This document shows, in pieces, positions 1 to 7,448 of a stretch of 64,000 bases of DNA; positions within the stretch are counted from its first letter, which is position 1, and each line of letters opens with the position of its first letter. The notes under the pieces were generated by a model that was given only the letters and a program-made list of their open reading frames with translations, searched no databases and was not told the origin of the DNA. Source of the stretch: Paludibacteraceae bacterium (GTDB lineage: Bacteria; Bacteroidota; Bacteroidia; Bacteroidales; Paludibacteraceae); contig JAFVBR010000001.1 in assembly GCA_017479885.1 (NCBI GenBank), positions 1 to 64,000 of the forward strand, given 5' to 3'. The position numbers and the translations under genes are program-made.

Positions 1-126
1 ATTAGAAAGTTGGCATTGCAGGTGGTAAGAAACTATAGTGACAAACGAAGCATAAGGAAAAGACTGTTTAAGGCATCACTCAATAGCGATTATATGGCGG
101 ATATGGTCAAAAACTACAAATTTTGA
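1..126 (+). CDS. 3' end of an unidentified gene (partial)
   Basis: An open frame enters from the left edge and runs for 41 codons to a TGA at 124-126. The visible residues are basic and helical-looking and end in MADMVKNYKF. I do not recognise the family. The stop overlaps the ATG of the next gene as TGATG, a common sign of translational coupling, which supports this being the true end of an upstream gene. It could instead be a frame-shifted remnant of the N-terminus of the AraC-like regulator that follows, because that protein looks short at its N-terminus. The sequence left of the window is needed to decide. Confidence 0.4.
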   Translation: MRKLALQVVRNYSDKRSIRKRLFKASLNSDYMADMVKNYKF

Positions 127-854
127 TGCGGTTGCCCTGCAACAACGAAACCTACAACATCCAACCTGAAGACCTCCTGCTCTGCCAACCTGAGTTTATT
201 CAGGACCACTATTTGCGCTCACCTGACTTAAAATGCCAAATCATGGCGTATCCGCAAAATTCACTCAAAGACGTTGCATACCTCTGCATCATGACTGACA
301 GCCGATGGTGGGAAAAAGCCGTGTACCTGCAAACGCACCCCATTCTGCATCTTGATGAGCGACAAACTGCACTCACCGAGTGCTTCATGCAGATTAGGCA
401 TATCTATTCCTCATACCCTATTACCCGAGAACGACAACGAATACTCAAAGTGTTGCAACAGGCAGCTATCTGCGAAATGCTCTCGTGGATTGGAGAACTT
501 ATCGAACCCGAAGAAAAACAAAAGTTCTCCCACAAAGAAGTCATCTTCCGAAGCTTTATCTCCCTGCTGCAACAAACCAACGGCACCCAACGGGAGGTAC
601 AATGGTTCGCCGAAAAACTGTCCATCACACCGAAGTATCTGACCACCATAAGCAGAGATATAAGCGGAAGACCCGCCTCCGAACTCATTAACGAAATCAG
701 CGTTAACAGAATCAAACAACTGCTCACAACCACCGACCTCTCAGCTAAAGAAATCGCTGCTGAACTCGGTTTCTCCAACCTCAGTTTCTTCTGCAAATAC
801 GTCAAACACAACCTTGGCACCAACGCCGCCGAATATCGGCGTCAAAACAGATAA
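126..854 (+). CDS. AraC-family transcriptional regulator
   Basis: The C-terminal 95 residues form a double helix-turn-helix of the AraC/XylS type: one helix pair around FAEKLSITPKYLTTISRD and a second around AAELGFSNLSFFCKYVKHN, ending in the usual EYRR. The N-terminal part fits a cupin-like sensor (NNETYNIQPEDLLLCQP), but only from its middle onward; relatives are usually 270-300 residues against 242 here, so about 30-40 residues may be missing. An ATG at 126 overlaps the preceding stop; a TTG at 123 adds one residue. The gene lies directly upstream of, and in the same direction as, an RND efflux operon, so regulation of that operon is a reasonable inference. The effector is unknown. Confidence 0.85.
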   Translation: MRLPCNNETYNIQPEDLLLCQPEFIQDHYLRSPDLKCQIMAYPQNSLKDVAYLCIMTDSRWWEKAVYLQTHPILHLDERQTALTECFMQIRHIYSSYPITRERQRILKVLQQAAICEMLSWIGELIEPEEKQKFSHKEVIFRSFISLLQQTNGTQREVQWFAEKLSITPKYLTTISRDISGRPASELINEISVNRIKQLLTTTDLSAKEIAAELGFSNLSFFCKYVKHNLGTNAAEYRRQNR

Positions 855-957
855 TGCCGTGATTGTCAATTCGTACAGACTGACTGTCAATCTGTAATAT
901 GAAGCAATAATACTGCATTTTCTGCTCCTTCGATATCAAATTTTATGCTGCTGTAAA

Positions 958-989
958 TTTGCAGAATCCGAAAATTTGCAGTACTTTTG
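958..989 (+). promoter_or_regulatory. Bacteroidota-type promoter of the RND efflux operon
   Basis: A TTTG at 958-961 and a TACTTTTG -7 box at 982-989 are separated by 20 bp, matching the Bacteroidota sigma-ABfr consensus. Transcription should begin near 995, leaving a leader of about 230 nt before the adaptor gene. Confidence 0.7.
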
Positions 990-1226
990 CACCCGTTTTC
1001 GGCGAGAGGTGTCGGTAGCCGTTAACTATAGGGTGAATCTGTAAGAACTATACAAGTCGGGCACATGCTGCAAAACCAATTCGCAGTTGACGTATAGTTT
1101 ATTCAATGCAAATAGGCGTTAACGCTCTTCGAAGCGATTATTATTTATATCATTACCGGCAGTTTGTCTGTCGGCAATGTTTGTCTGTATAAATGTTTGT
1201 CTGTATATATAAATCAATTAAACAAT
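990..1226 (+). promoter_or_regulatory. Long 5' leader of the efflux operon with short repeats
   Basis: No convincing gene lies between 855 and 1226. The leader contains complementary segments AACTATAC (near 1047) and GTATAGTT (near 1093), a GCGTTAACGC palindrome near 1119, and three direct copies of GTTTGTCTGT at 1162-1171, 1179-1188 and 1195-1204. These could be a structured regulatory leader or protein-binding repeats. No known riboswitch class was recognised. Confidence 0.4.
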
Positions 1227-2309
1227 ATGAAAAAGATTAGTGTTATCATCGCAGTGGCCGCTGTTCTGGCGGCATGCAACAATCAGACTCCTACAGGTCA
1301 TACCTCGCAACGGTCATTGCTGACAGTTCAAACCGGCGACGTAACCGTTGCACAAACTTACTCTGCTGCCATTCAGGGCAAGCAAGACATCATGATTCTT
1401 CCACAAATAGGAGGATTCATAACAAAACTCTGCGTAACTGAAGGTCAGCAGGTCCGTCAAGGTCAGACATTGTTTGAAATCGACCGCGTCAACTTCGAGG
1501 CCGCACTACGTGTGGCTGAGGCCAATGTGCAGGCGGCAAAAGCAGTCGTAAAAACCAACGAACTCACCTACTCTTCAAAGCAGAAACTGTATGCGGAGAA
1601 AGTTATTTCCAAATATGATTTGCAAGTAGCGGAAAACCAGCTTCTCACAGCCAAAGCCTCTCTCGCCCAAGCAGAAGCAAGCGTTACCAACGCAAAGCAG
1701 AATCTTAGTTATTGCACTGTCAAAGCGCCATGCAACGGTGTTGTCGGGCGTCTGCCCTTCAGGGTAGGCTCACTTGTCTCTCCGCAAATGCCCGAGCCAC
1801 TCACCACTGTAAGCGACAACAGTGAAATGTATATCTATTTCTCCATGACCGAAACGCAAATGCTTTCACTCTTCAAACAATATGGCTCTATAGACAATGC
1901 TATCAAGCAGTTGCCAAATGTCAGCCTTTTGTTGTCTGACGGCTCCGAATATAACAGAACAGGACGCATAGAAAGCATCAGCGGTGTCATTGACAAACAG
2001 ACCGGAGCCGTTAGTGTGCGTGCCGTATTCCCTAATCCCGACAGGTTTTTACTTTCAGGAGGTTCTTGCAATATAGTCATTCCCGTTGAGCACAAGAATG
2101 TTATCGTCATTCCGCAAGCTGCCACCTATGAGATTCAGGACAGAACATTCTGCTATCGCGTTATTGACGGCAAAACTGTGTCCACCCTCATCAATATAGC
2201 TCCCCTGCCCGATGGCAAACAGTATATTGTCCATTCCGGGCTACAGGCAGGCGAACGCATCATAGCGGAAGGTGCAGGCCTCGTAAAAGATGGAGAAGAA
2301 ATAGAATAA
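1227..2309 (+). CDS. RND efflux periplasmic adaptor (membrane fusion lipoprotein)
   Basis: AcrA/MexA-like adaptor that links an inner membrane RND pump to an outer membrane channel. The chosen ATG starts a lipoprotein signal (MKKISVIIAVAAVLAAC, lipobox LAAC); the frame is open further upstream, but that would bury the signal. Residues about 50-90 give the first lipoyl half (GGFITKLCVTEGQQVRQGQ), then an alpha-helical hairpin rich in Ala and Gln, the second lipoyl half (YCTVKAPCNGVVGRL) and a beta-barrel with a membrane-proximal domain. Length 360 is usual for HAE1-type adaptors. It is the first gene of adaptor, outer membrane factor and pump. Confidence 0.93.
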   Translation: MKKISVIIAVAAVLAACNNQTPTGHTSQRSLLTVQTGDVTVAQTYSAAIQGKQDIMILPQIGGFITKLCVTEGQQVRQGQTLFEIDRVNFEAALRVAEANVQAAKAVVKTNELTYSSKQKLYAEKVISKYDLQVAENQLLTAKASLAQAEASVTNAKQNLSYCTVKAPCNGVVGRLPFRVGSLVSPQMPEPLTTVSDNSEMYIYFSMTETQMLSLFKQYGSIDNAIKQLPNVSLLLSDGSEYNRTGRIESISGVIDKQTGAVSVRAVFPNPDRFLLSGGSCNIVIPVEHKNVIVIPQAATYEIQDRTFCYRVIDGKTVSTLINIAPLPDGKQYIVHSGLQAGERIIAEGAGLVKDGEEIE

Positions 2310-2310
2310 G

Positions 2311-2346
2311 TCGATATATCGATATAACAAAATAACGATATATCGA
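2311..2346 (+). repeat. Inverted repeat of self-palindromic arms between adaptor and OMF genes
   Basis: TCGATATATCG at 2311-2321 and CGATATATCGA at 2336-2346 form an 11-bp inverted repeat with a 14-nt loop, and each arm is itself nearly palindromic. Lying in the 53-bp gap inside the operon, it could be an mRNA processing or stability hairpin, or an operator. Confidence 0.6.
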
Positions 2347-2362
2347 GAAAAAATAAAACCAA

Positions 2363-3694
2363 ATGAAAAAGACTATATATTTTCTGCTTGCCATAATGCT
2401 TTCCTCATGCGGCATCTATGGCAAATACTCGCGGCCTGAGCAAATAAGCGGCAAAGGACTGTATGGCATCGGTGTAACCGAAAACAGCGACTCTGCTACT
2501 CTCGCCTCTCTTTCCTACAAAGAAATCTTCACCGATCCGCTGCTGCAGAACCTTATTGCAACTGCACTGGAGCGCAACAGCGACCTGCGCTCATTGGAGT
2601 ACACTGTTCGTCAGGCAGAAGCGGGCTACAAAGCATCCAAACTGGCATTTGTGCCCGGTTTCACCTTTGCTCCCAAAGGCGGCTTTAACATATCGGAAAC
2701 GGCTCAGGGATGGGGTTATGCCATTCCTGTCGCCATGGACTGGGAGATCGACCTCTTCGGCAAAATGCTCAACCAGAAACGCAAAGCAGGCGCGGCCCTG
2801 CTTATGACGCAAGACATACGCGAAGCGGCACAGACACAGATAGTAGCCACTGTTGCCTCGCTCTACTTCCAACTTTTGATGCTCGACCAGCAACTGCTCG
2901 TCACCGACTCTACCGCCCTCAAATGGCAAGAGACAGTTCGCGTAATGGATTTGATGAAAGAAGCAGGAATGATGAACGAGGTCAGCGTAGCGCAGACCCA
3001 AGCCACATGTTATGCCATACAGGCAGGCGTATTGGAACTGCAAAAGGCCATCCGCAACGTGGAAAATGCTCTTTGCCTTATTCTAAAACAGACACCGCAA
3101 CATATAGAGCGCAGTACTATGCAATCGCAGGTTCTGCCTGAGCAGTTGCAGGTCGGTGTGTCTGCACAACTGCTCAGCAACCGACCGGACGTGCGTCAGG
3201 CGGAGCATAACCTTGAACAGTATTTCTACGGCGTGCAGCATGCCCGCTCAATATTCTTTCCTTCTATCAAGATAGATGCTTCAGCCGCCTTCGCAGGTGC
3301 TTTCATACCATCGCTTATTGGCTCGCTTGTGCAACCAATCTTTGCACACGGAGGCATTAAAGCAAACCTTGATATCAGCAAGGCACAATATGAGCAGGCA
3401 CTACTGCAGTTCGAGCAGAAGATGCTTGAAGCGGGCAGTGATGTGAATAATGCACTGCTGCAATGCCAAACTGCCAGACAAAAACGCGAGCAGCGCACAC
3501 TGCAAGTGGAGGCACTCACCAAGGCAATGGAGCATACACTATCGCTTATGAATAACGGCTCAACCACATACCTCGAAGTTATTTACGCCCAACAGGCATT
3601 GCTTGATGCACAAACATCTCAACTGGAGGACTGGCTTGACGAAGCCCAGGGAGTAGTCAAACTGTATCAGTCTCTCGGAGGAGGAGTGAAATAA
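2363..3694 (+). CDS. TolC-like outer membrane efflux lipoprotein (NodT/OprM type)
   Basis: Outer membrane factor that forms the exit duct of the tripartite pump. It begins with a lipoprotein signal (lipobox LSSC) and contains two OEP (TolC) repeats of long coiled-coil helices; the loop motif LLSNRPDVRQAEHNLEQ is characteristic of the OprM/NodT family. At 443 residues it is close to family length. It sits between the adaptor and pump genes; adaptor-pump-OMF or OMF-first orders are more common in the phylum, so this order is mildly unusual. The substrate cannot be read from sequence. Confidence 0.92.
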   Translation: MKKTIYFLLAIMLSSCGIYGKYSRPEQISGKGLYGIGVTENSDSATLASLSYKEIFTDPLLQNLIATALERNSDLRSLEYTVRQAEAGYKASKLAFVPGFTFAPKGGFNISETAQGWGYAIPVAMDWEIDLFGKMLNQKRKAGAALLMTQDIREAAQTQIVATVASLYFQLLMLDQQLLVTDSTALKWQETVRVMDLMKEAGMMNEVSVAQTQATCYAIQAGVLELQKAIRNVENALCLILKQTPQHIERSTMQSQVLPEQLQVGVSAQLLSNRPDVRQAEHNLEQYFYGVQHARSIFFPSIKIDASAAFAGAFIPSLIGSLVQPIFAHGGIKANLDISKAQYEQALLQFEQKMLEAGSDVNNALLQCQTARQKREQRTLQVEALTKAMEHTLSLMNNGSTTYLEVIYAQQALLDAQTSQLEDWLDEAQGVVKLYQSLGGGVK

Positions 3695-3709
3695 GTAACA
3701 ATCAAAATG

Positions 3710-3729
3710 TCGAAATACCGGCATATCGA
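3710..3729 (+). repeat. Imperfect palindrome between OMF and pump genes
   Basis: A 20-bp stretch bounded by TCGA on both ends and centred on CCGG matches its own reverse complement at 16 of 20 positions. It shares the TCGA-flanked style of the element in the previous intergenic gap. Confidence 0.4.
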
Positions 3730-3745
3730 ATAAAACCAAACAAAA

Positions 3746-6700
3746 ATGAATGTAAAGACTTTTATCGACCGCCCTGTGCTGTCGATTGTGATTTCAGTTT
3801 TTATTGTCCTTCTCGGACTCATCTCTCTCATGACACTGCCCGTGGAGCAATACCCTGACATTGCACCGCCTACTATAGGTGTGATGGCAAGTTACCCGGG
3901 TGCAAGTGCCGATGCCATACAGAAATCTGTCATCGCACCGCTCGAAGAGGCTATCAACGGTGTAGAGAACATGATTTACATGACCTCCACCTGCTCCAAC
4001 TCAGGTCAGGCACAGATATTCGTCTATTTCAAGCAGGGAGCTGATGCCGATATGGCACAAGTCAATGTGCAAAACCGTGTGGCACAGGCTGCCGGCCTGC
4101 TACCGCAGGAGGTCAACCAGATTGGTGTCACCACCTACAAGCGCCAACCCTCCACAGTACGCGCTTTTGCGCTCTATTCACCCAAAGGCACCTATGACGA
4201 AGAGTTTATCAGCAATTACATCAATATCAATATCAAACCCGAACTGCAGCGTGTGTCCGGAGTGGGCAATGTGGTCGTGTTCGGGGGCAACTACTCGATG
4301 CGTGTATGGCTCAATCCGTCGAAGATGGCACAATACGGACTGGTTCCTGCCGACATCATCGGTGTGCTGTCAGAGCAGAATATCGAGGCGGCAGTAGGCT
4401 CACTCGGCGAGAATTTCGACCAGACCTTCCAATATACAATGAAATATCGCGGGCGCCGTGTTACGGAGCAGGAGTTTGCCGATATGGTCATACAAACCCT
4501 GCCTTCGGGAGAAGTGCTACGGCTCGGCGATGTGGCGCAGATGACTCTTGGTCTTGACAACTACAACTACACCAGCATCGTCAACGGTGCTCCAGGCATA
4601 GCTGCCATGATATTTCAGATAGCGGGAAGCAATGCCACACAGATCAATCTTGACATAGACAAACTCTTTGCACGCCTCAATCAGGACATGCCTCAAGACC
4701 TCGTGCTTGGTACACTCGAAAATACCAACGAGTTCCTTTTTGCGTCCATCAAGAATGTGGTCATCTCACTTCTTTTGGCTATTCTGCTCGTGGTTCTCGT
4801 TGTATATTTCTTCCTTCAGGATTTCCGTGCCACCATGGTACCTACCATTGGTATTATCGTCTCGCTGATAGGAACATTCGCTTTTATCAAAGTCGCAGGT
4901 TTTACGCTTAACCTCCTGACCCTGTTCGCCTTGGTGTTGGTTATTGGCACAGTGGTTGACAACTCCATTGTGGTGGTAGAGGCAGTACAGGCACGCTTCG
5001 ATGCGGGCTACAAGTCGGCCTACAAAGCATCTGTCGATGCAATGGGCGGACTGACAGCGGCACTCTTCACCACCACGCTCGTCTTTATGGCTGTGTTTAT
5101 CCCCGTCTCATTCATGGGTGGCACAACCGGCGTATTCTACACCGAGTTCGGTTTGACAATGGCGGTTGCTGTCGGCATATCATTTGTTTCGGCACTCACA
5201 CTCTCCCCTGCCCTGTGTGCTATCATGCTCCGCCCTAACCCTGAAGAAGGTGAAGGCAGCAAAGTGGCACAACGGGTCAGAAAAGCATACACGGTTTCAT
5301 ACAATGCATTGATGAAAAAATACACCGGTGCCGCCATGTTCTTCATCCGCCGCAAATGGCTTGTATGGAGCAGTATAGCCGTGGCCGTCGGCTTGCTCGT
5401 GTTCTTCCTGCAGACCACCAAGACCGGTCTGGTGCCTGACGAAGACCTCGGCGTAATACTTGTTGACGTCACCACACCTGCCGGCATCAGCGTCAAGCAG
5501 ACAGCACACATTATGCATCAGATAGACTCGTGCCTTGCCGACATTCCCGAGATGCAGATTCGCAACAATGTAACCGGCGAAGGCATCATTTCCGGAACCG
5601 GCAACAACATGGGTATGCTCATCATCAAACTCAAGGATTGGTCTGAGCGCGACCGCTCCGTGCGTGAGGTAATGCAAGATATCTATGCCCGCACTGCCTC
5701 TGTCCGTTCTGCCAACGTCTTCGTGCTTGCACCAGGCATGATTCCAGGTTATGGTATGGGTGGCGGTTTCGAGTTCCACGTGCAGGACAAAGCAGGGCAC
5801 GGTGTGCGCGAACTTTCTGAGGTAACAGGCCGTTTCCTTGGCGTTCTCAACCAACGCCCTGAGATAGCGGCGGCGTATTCGTCGTATAACATTGACTATC
5901 CGCAGTATATCGTCGATGTGGATGCTGCCAAGTGCAAGCGGGCAGGCATATCGCCCGCCGAAGTTCTTACCACTCTGGGCGGATACTACGGAGGTATCTA
6001 TGCTTCCAACTTCAACCGGTTCACCAAGGTCTATCGAGTGATGATTCAGGCTTCTCCTGAGTATGTACACGATGAGGCGTCGCTCAACAATATCTTTGTC
6101 CGTCTCCACAACGGCGGGATGGCACCCGCTTCTCAATTTATTACCCTGCAGAAAGTGTATGACCCTTTGGTACTCAACCGTTTCAATCTCTACACCTCTA
6201 TCGGTATCAACGGCAATATGGCGCAAGGCTACTCGTCAGGCGATGCCATCAATGCCATAAAAGAGGTGGCTGCCGAAACTCTGCCTCGAGGCTACGGTAT
6301 AGACTTCTCGGGTATCACTCGTGAAGAAGAGCAGACAGGTTCGGGAAATACTGCGATGATATTCCTTATCTGTATCATATTCATCTATCTTGTAATGGCT
6401 GCTCTCTATGAGTCATTCTTCATTCCGTTTGCAGTCATTCTCTCCGTACCTTTCGGTCTGATGGGCTCATTCCTCTTTGCGCGCATGTTCGGTCTTGAGA
6501 ACAACATCTACCTGCAGGTCGGACTCATCATGCTTATCGGTCTGCTTTCCAAAACTGCCATCCTTTTGACGGAATATGCCACTCAGTGCCGTCATGCAGG
6601 CATGTCCCTCAAGCAGTCTGCTTTCTTTGCCGCCAAGATGCGTATGCGTCCTATCCTCATGACCGCCCTCACGATGGTGTTCGGTATGCTACCCCTTATG

Positions 6701-6940
6701 TTCGCTACAGGCGTAGGAGCCAATGGCAACCGCACTATCGGCGCCGGAGCTGTCGGGGGAGAACTCATTGGCACGCTCGCACTGCTCTTCATAGTGCCGG
6801 CTCTCTTCGTTATCTTCCAGGGATTGCAGGAGAAAGTGAAACCGATAAAAGAGTTCAAACCTTCAGAGGACCCGCTTATACAGCGAGAACTTGAGTTGAT
6901 TGCTCAATATACAAAGCAAAAAGAAAAACAAAAGGATTGA
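3746..6940 (+). CDS. RND multidrug efflux pump, HAE1 (AcrB-like) family
   Basis: Inner membrane proton-driven exporter. The 1064 residues match AcrB length and layout: TM1 (SIVISVFIVLLGLISLM), a porter domain opening with VEQYPDIAPP, a TM2-TM6 block after residue 330 including VVDNSIVVVEAVQARF with the TM4 acidic pair characteristic of proton relay, TM7 near 545, a second porter domain (GMIPGYGMGGGFEFHVQD), and TM8-12 ending in an MRPILMTALTMVFGMLPL block. A 51-bp gap with a small palindrome separates it from the OMF gene. The pump family is certain; whether it exports drugs, bile salts or other amphiphiles is not known. Confidence 0.96.
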   Translation: MNVKTFIDRPVLSIVISVFIVLLGLISLMTLPVEQYPDIAPPTIGVMASYPGASADAIQKSVIAPLEEAINGVENMIYMTSTCSNSGQAQIFVYFKQGADADMAQVNVQNRVAQAAGLLPQEVNQIGVTTYKRQPSTVRAFALYSPKGTYDEEFISNYININIKPELQRVSGVGNVVVFGGNYSMRVWLNPSKMAQYGLVPADIIGVLSEQNIEAAVGSLGENFDQTFQYTMKYRGRRVTEQEFADMVIQTLPSGEVLRLGDVAQMTLGLDNYNYTSIVNGAPGIAAMIFQIAGSNATQINLDIDKLFARLNQDMPQDLVLGTLENTNEFLFASIKNVVISLLLAILLVVLVVYFFLQDFRATMVPTIGIIVSLIGTFAFIKVAGFTLNLLTLFALVLVIGTVVDNSIVVVEAVQARFDAGYKSAYKASVDAMGGLTAALFTTTLVFMAVFIPVSFMGGTTGVFYTEFGLTMAVAVGISFVSALTLSPALCAIMLRPNPEEGEGSKVAQRVRKAYTVSYNALMKKYTGAAMFFIRRKWLVWSSIAVAVGLLVFFLQTTKTGLVPDEDLGVILVDVTTPAGISVKQTAHIMHQIDSCLADIPEMQIRNNVTGEGIISGTGNNMGMLIIKLKDWSERDRSVREVMQDIYARTASVRSANVFVLAPGMIPGYGMGGGFEFHVQDKAGHGVRELSEVTGRFLGVLNQRPEIAAAYSSYNIDYPQYIVDVDAAKCKRAGISPAEVLTTLGGYYGGIYASNFNRFTKVYRVMIQASPEYVHDEASLNNIFVRLHNGGMAPASQFITLQKVYDPLVLNRFNLYTSIGINGNMAQGYSSGDAINAIKEVAAETLPRGYGIDFSGITREEEQTGSGNTAMIFLICIIFIYLVMAALYESFFIPFAVILSVPFGLMGSFLFARMFGLENNIYLQVGLIMLIGLLSKTAILLTEYATQCRHAGMSLKQSAFFAAKMRMRPILMTALTMVFGMLPLMFATGVGANGNRTIGAGAVGGELIGTLALLFIVPALFVIFQGLQEKVKPIKEFKPSEDPLIQRELELIAQYTKQKEKQKD

Positions 6941-6961
6941 TTTTCTTCCCTTACATTGATT

Positions 6962-6998
6962 AGTTATGTAGAGATGTCAGTTACATCTCTACATAACT
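6962..6998. repeat. Perfect 16-bp hairpin between efflux operon and metal-related genes
   Basis: AGTTATGTAGAGATGT (6962-6977) and ACATCTCTACATAACT (6983-6998) are exact reverse complements around a 5-nt loop. It follows the pump gene by 21 bp and overlaps the -33 element of the next promoter, so it may serve as terminator, operator or both. There is no clear T-run after it. A related but degraded segment containing GTAGAGACGTATGACGATAC lies near 9770, on the other side of the TonB gene. Confidence 0.7.
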
Positions 6999-7027
6999 TG
7001 CCATATCAAAAATAATTCGTATCTTTG
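6998..7027 (+). promoter_or_regulatory. Promoter with -7 box 8 nt from the start codon
   Basis: TTG at 6998-7000 and TATCTTTG at 7020-7027, with 19 bp between them, match the Bacteroidota promoter. The ATG at 7036 is only 8 nt beyond the -7 box, so the mRNA should have almost no leader. Confidence 0.7.
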
Positions 7028-7035
7028 CAGCCGCA

Positions 7036-7398
7036 ATGAAAACAAAAAGCAGATACCGCATTGTCTCGCTTCTGATTCTTCTCTCATGCTGCTACATGAC
7101 GGGAGTCAGAATGTTGCACCACCATCCGGCGGTGCTTCACTCCGATTCGGTCTGCACTATCGACGGTGAGACACTCTGCACTCATCATGCACACTCGCAC
7201 GACTCTTATCTGCCGGCTGTTCTCACAGATGACGATTGTGCCATCTGCCATTTTCAGGTTGTCAAACTGCAACGGCCCTCTCTGTCGCTGCAACTCACTG
7301 CCACTCTCACACGGCAAACCGTATATACCCGTATCCTCCTCGTACCTGTCGCCGGACTTGTACGACTCTCGCCATGCCGTGCACCGCCTGTTTGTTAA
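7036..7398 (+). CDS. Small exported His/Cys-rich protein, probably metal-related
   Basis: The 120-residue product starts with a hydrophobic signal (IVSLLILLSCCYMTG) followed by clustered potential ligands: His28-30, Cys40, Cys48, a HHAHSH run at 50-55, and DDDCAICHFQ with Cys68, Cys71 and His72. The rest is hydrophobic-amphipathic and ends in Cys. Small proteins of this sort (HxH cluster, then CxxC) commonly sit beside TonB receptors in Bacteroidales and resemble the uncharacterised DUF2946-like group. It precedes a TonB receptor gene by 50 bp and very likely shares its transcript. Binding of Cu, Zn or another thiophilic metal is an inference; no function is established. Confidence 0.65.
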   Translation: MKTKSRYRIVSLLILLSCCYMTGVRMLHHHPAVLHSDSVCTIDGETLCTHHAHSHDSYLPAVLTDDDCAICHFQVVKLQRPSLSLQLTATLTRQTVYTRILLVPVAGLVRLSPCRAPPVC

Positions 7399-7448
7399 TG
7401 CACTATGACTCATCAATAATGTGTAACTAACAAACAGATACTTTTCCT

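Noticed and set aside
1164..1226. Start of the adaptor protein 21 codons upstream
   Set aside because: This would place a polar, repeat-encoded segment in front of a textbook lipoprotein signal peptide.
5297..6226. 309-codon open frame antisense to the RND pump
   Set aside because: Shadow of the second porter domain; no independent support.
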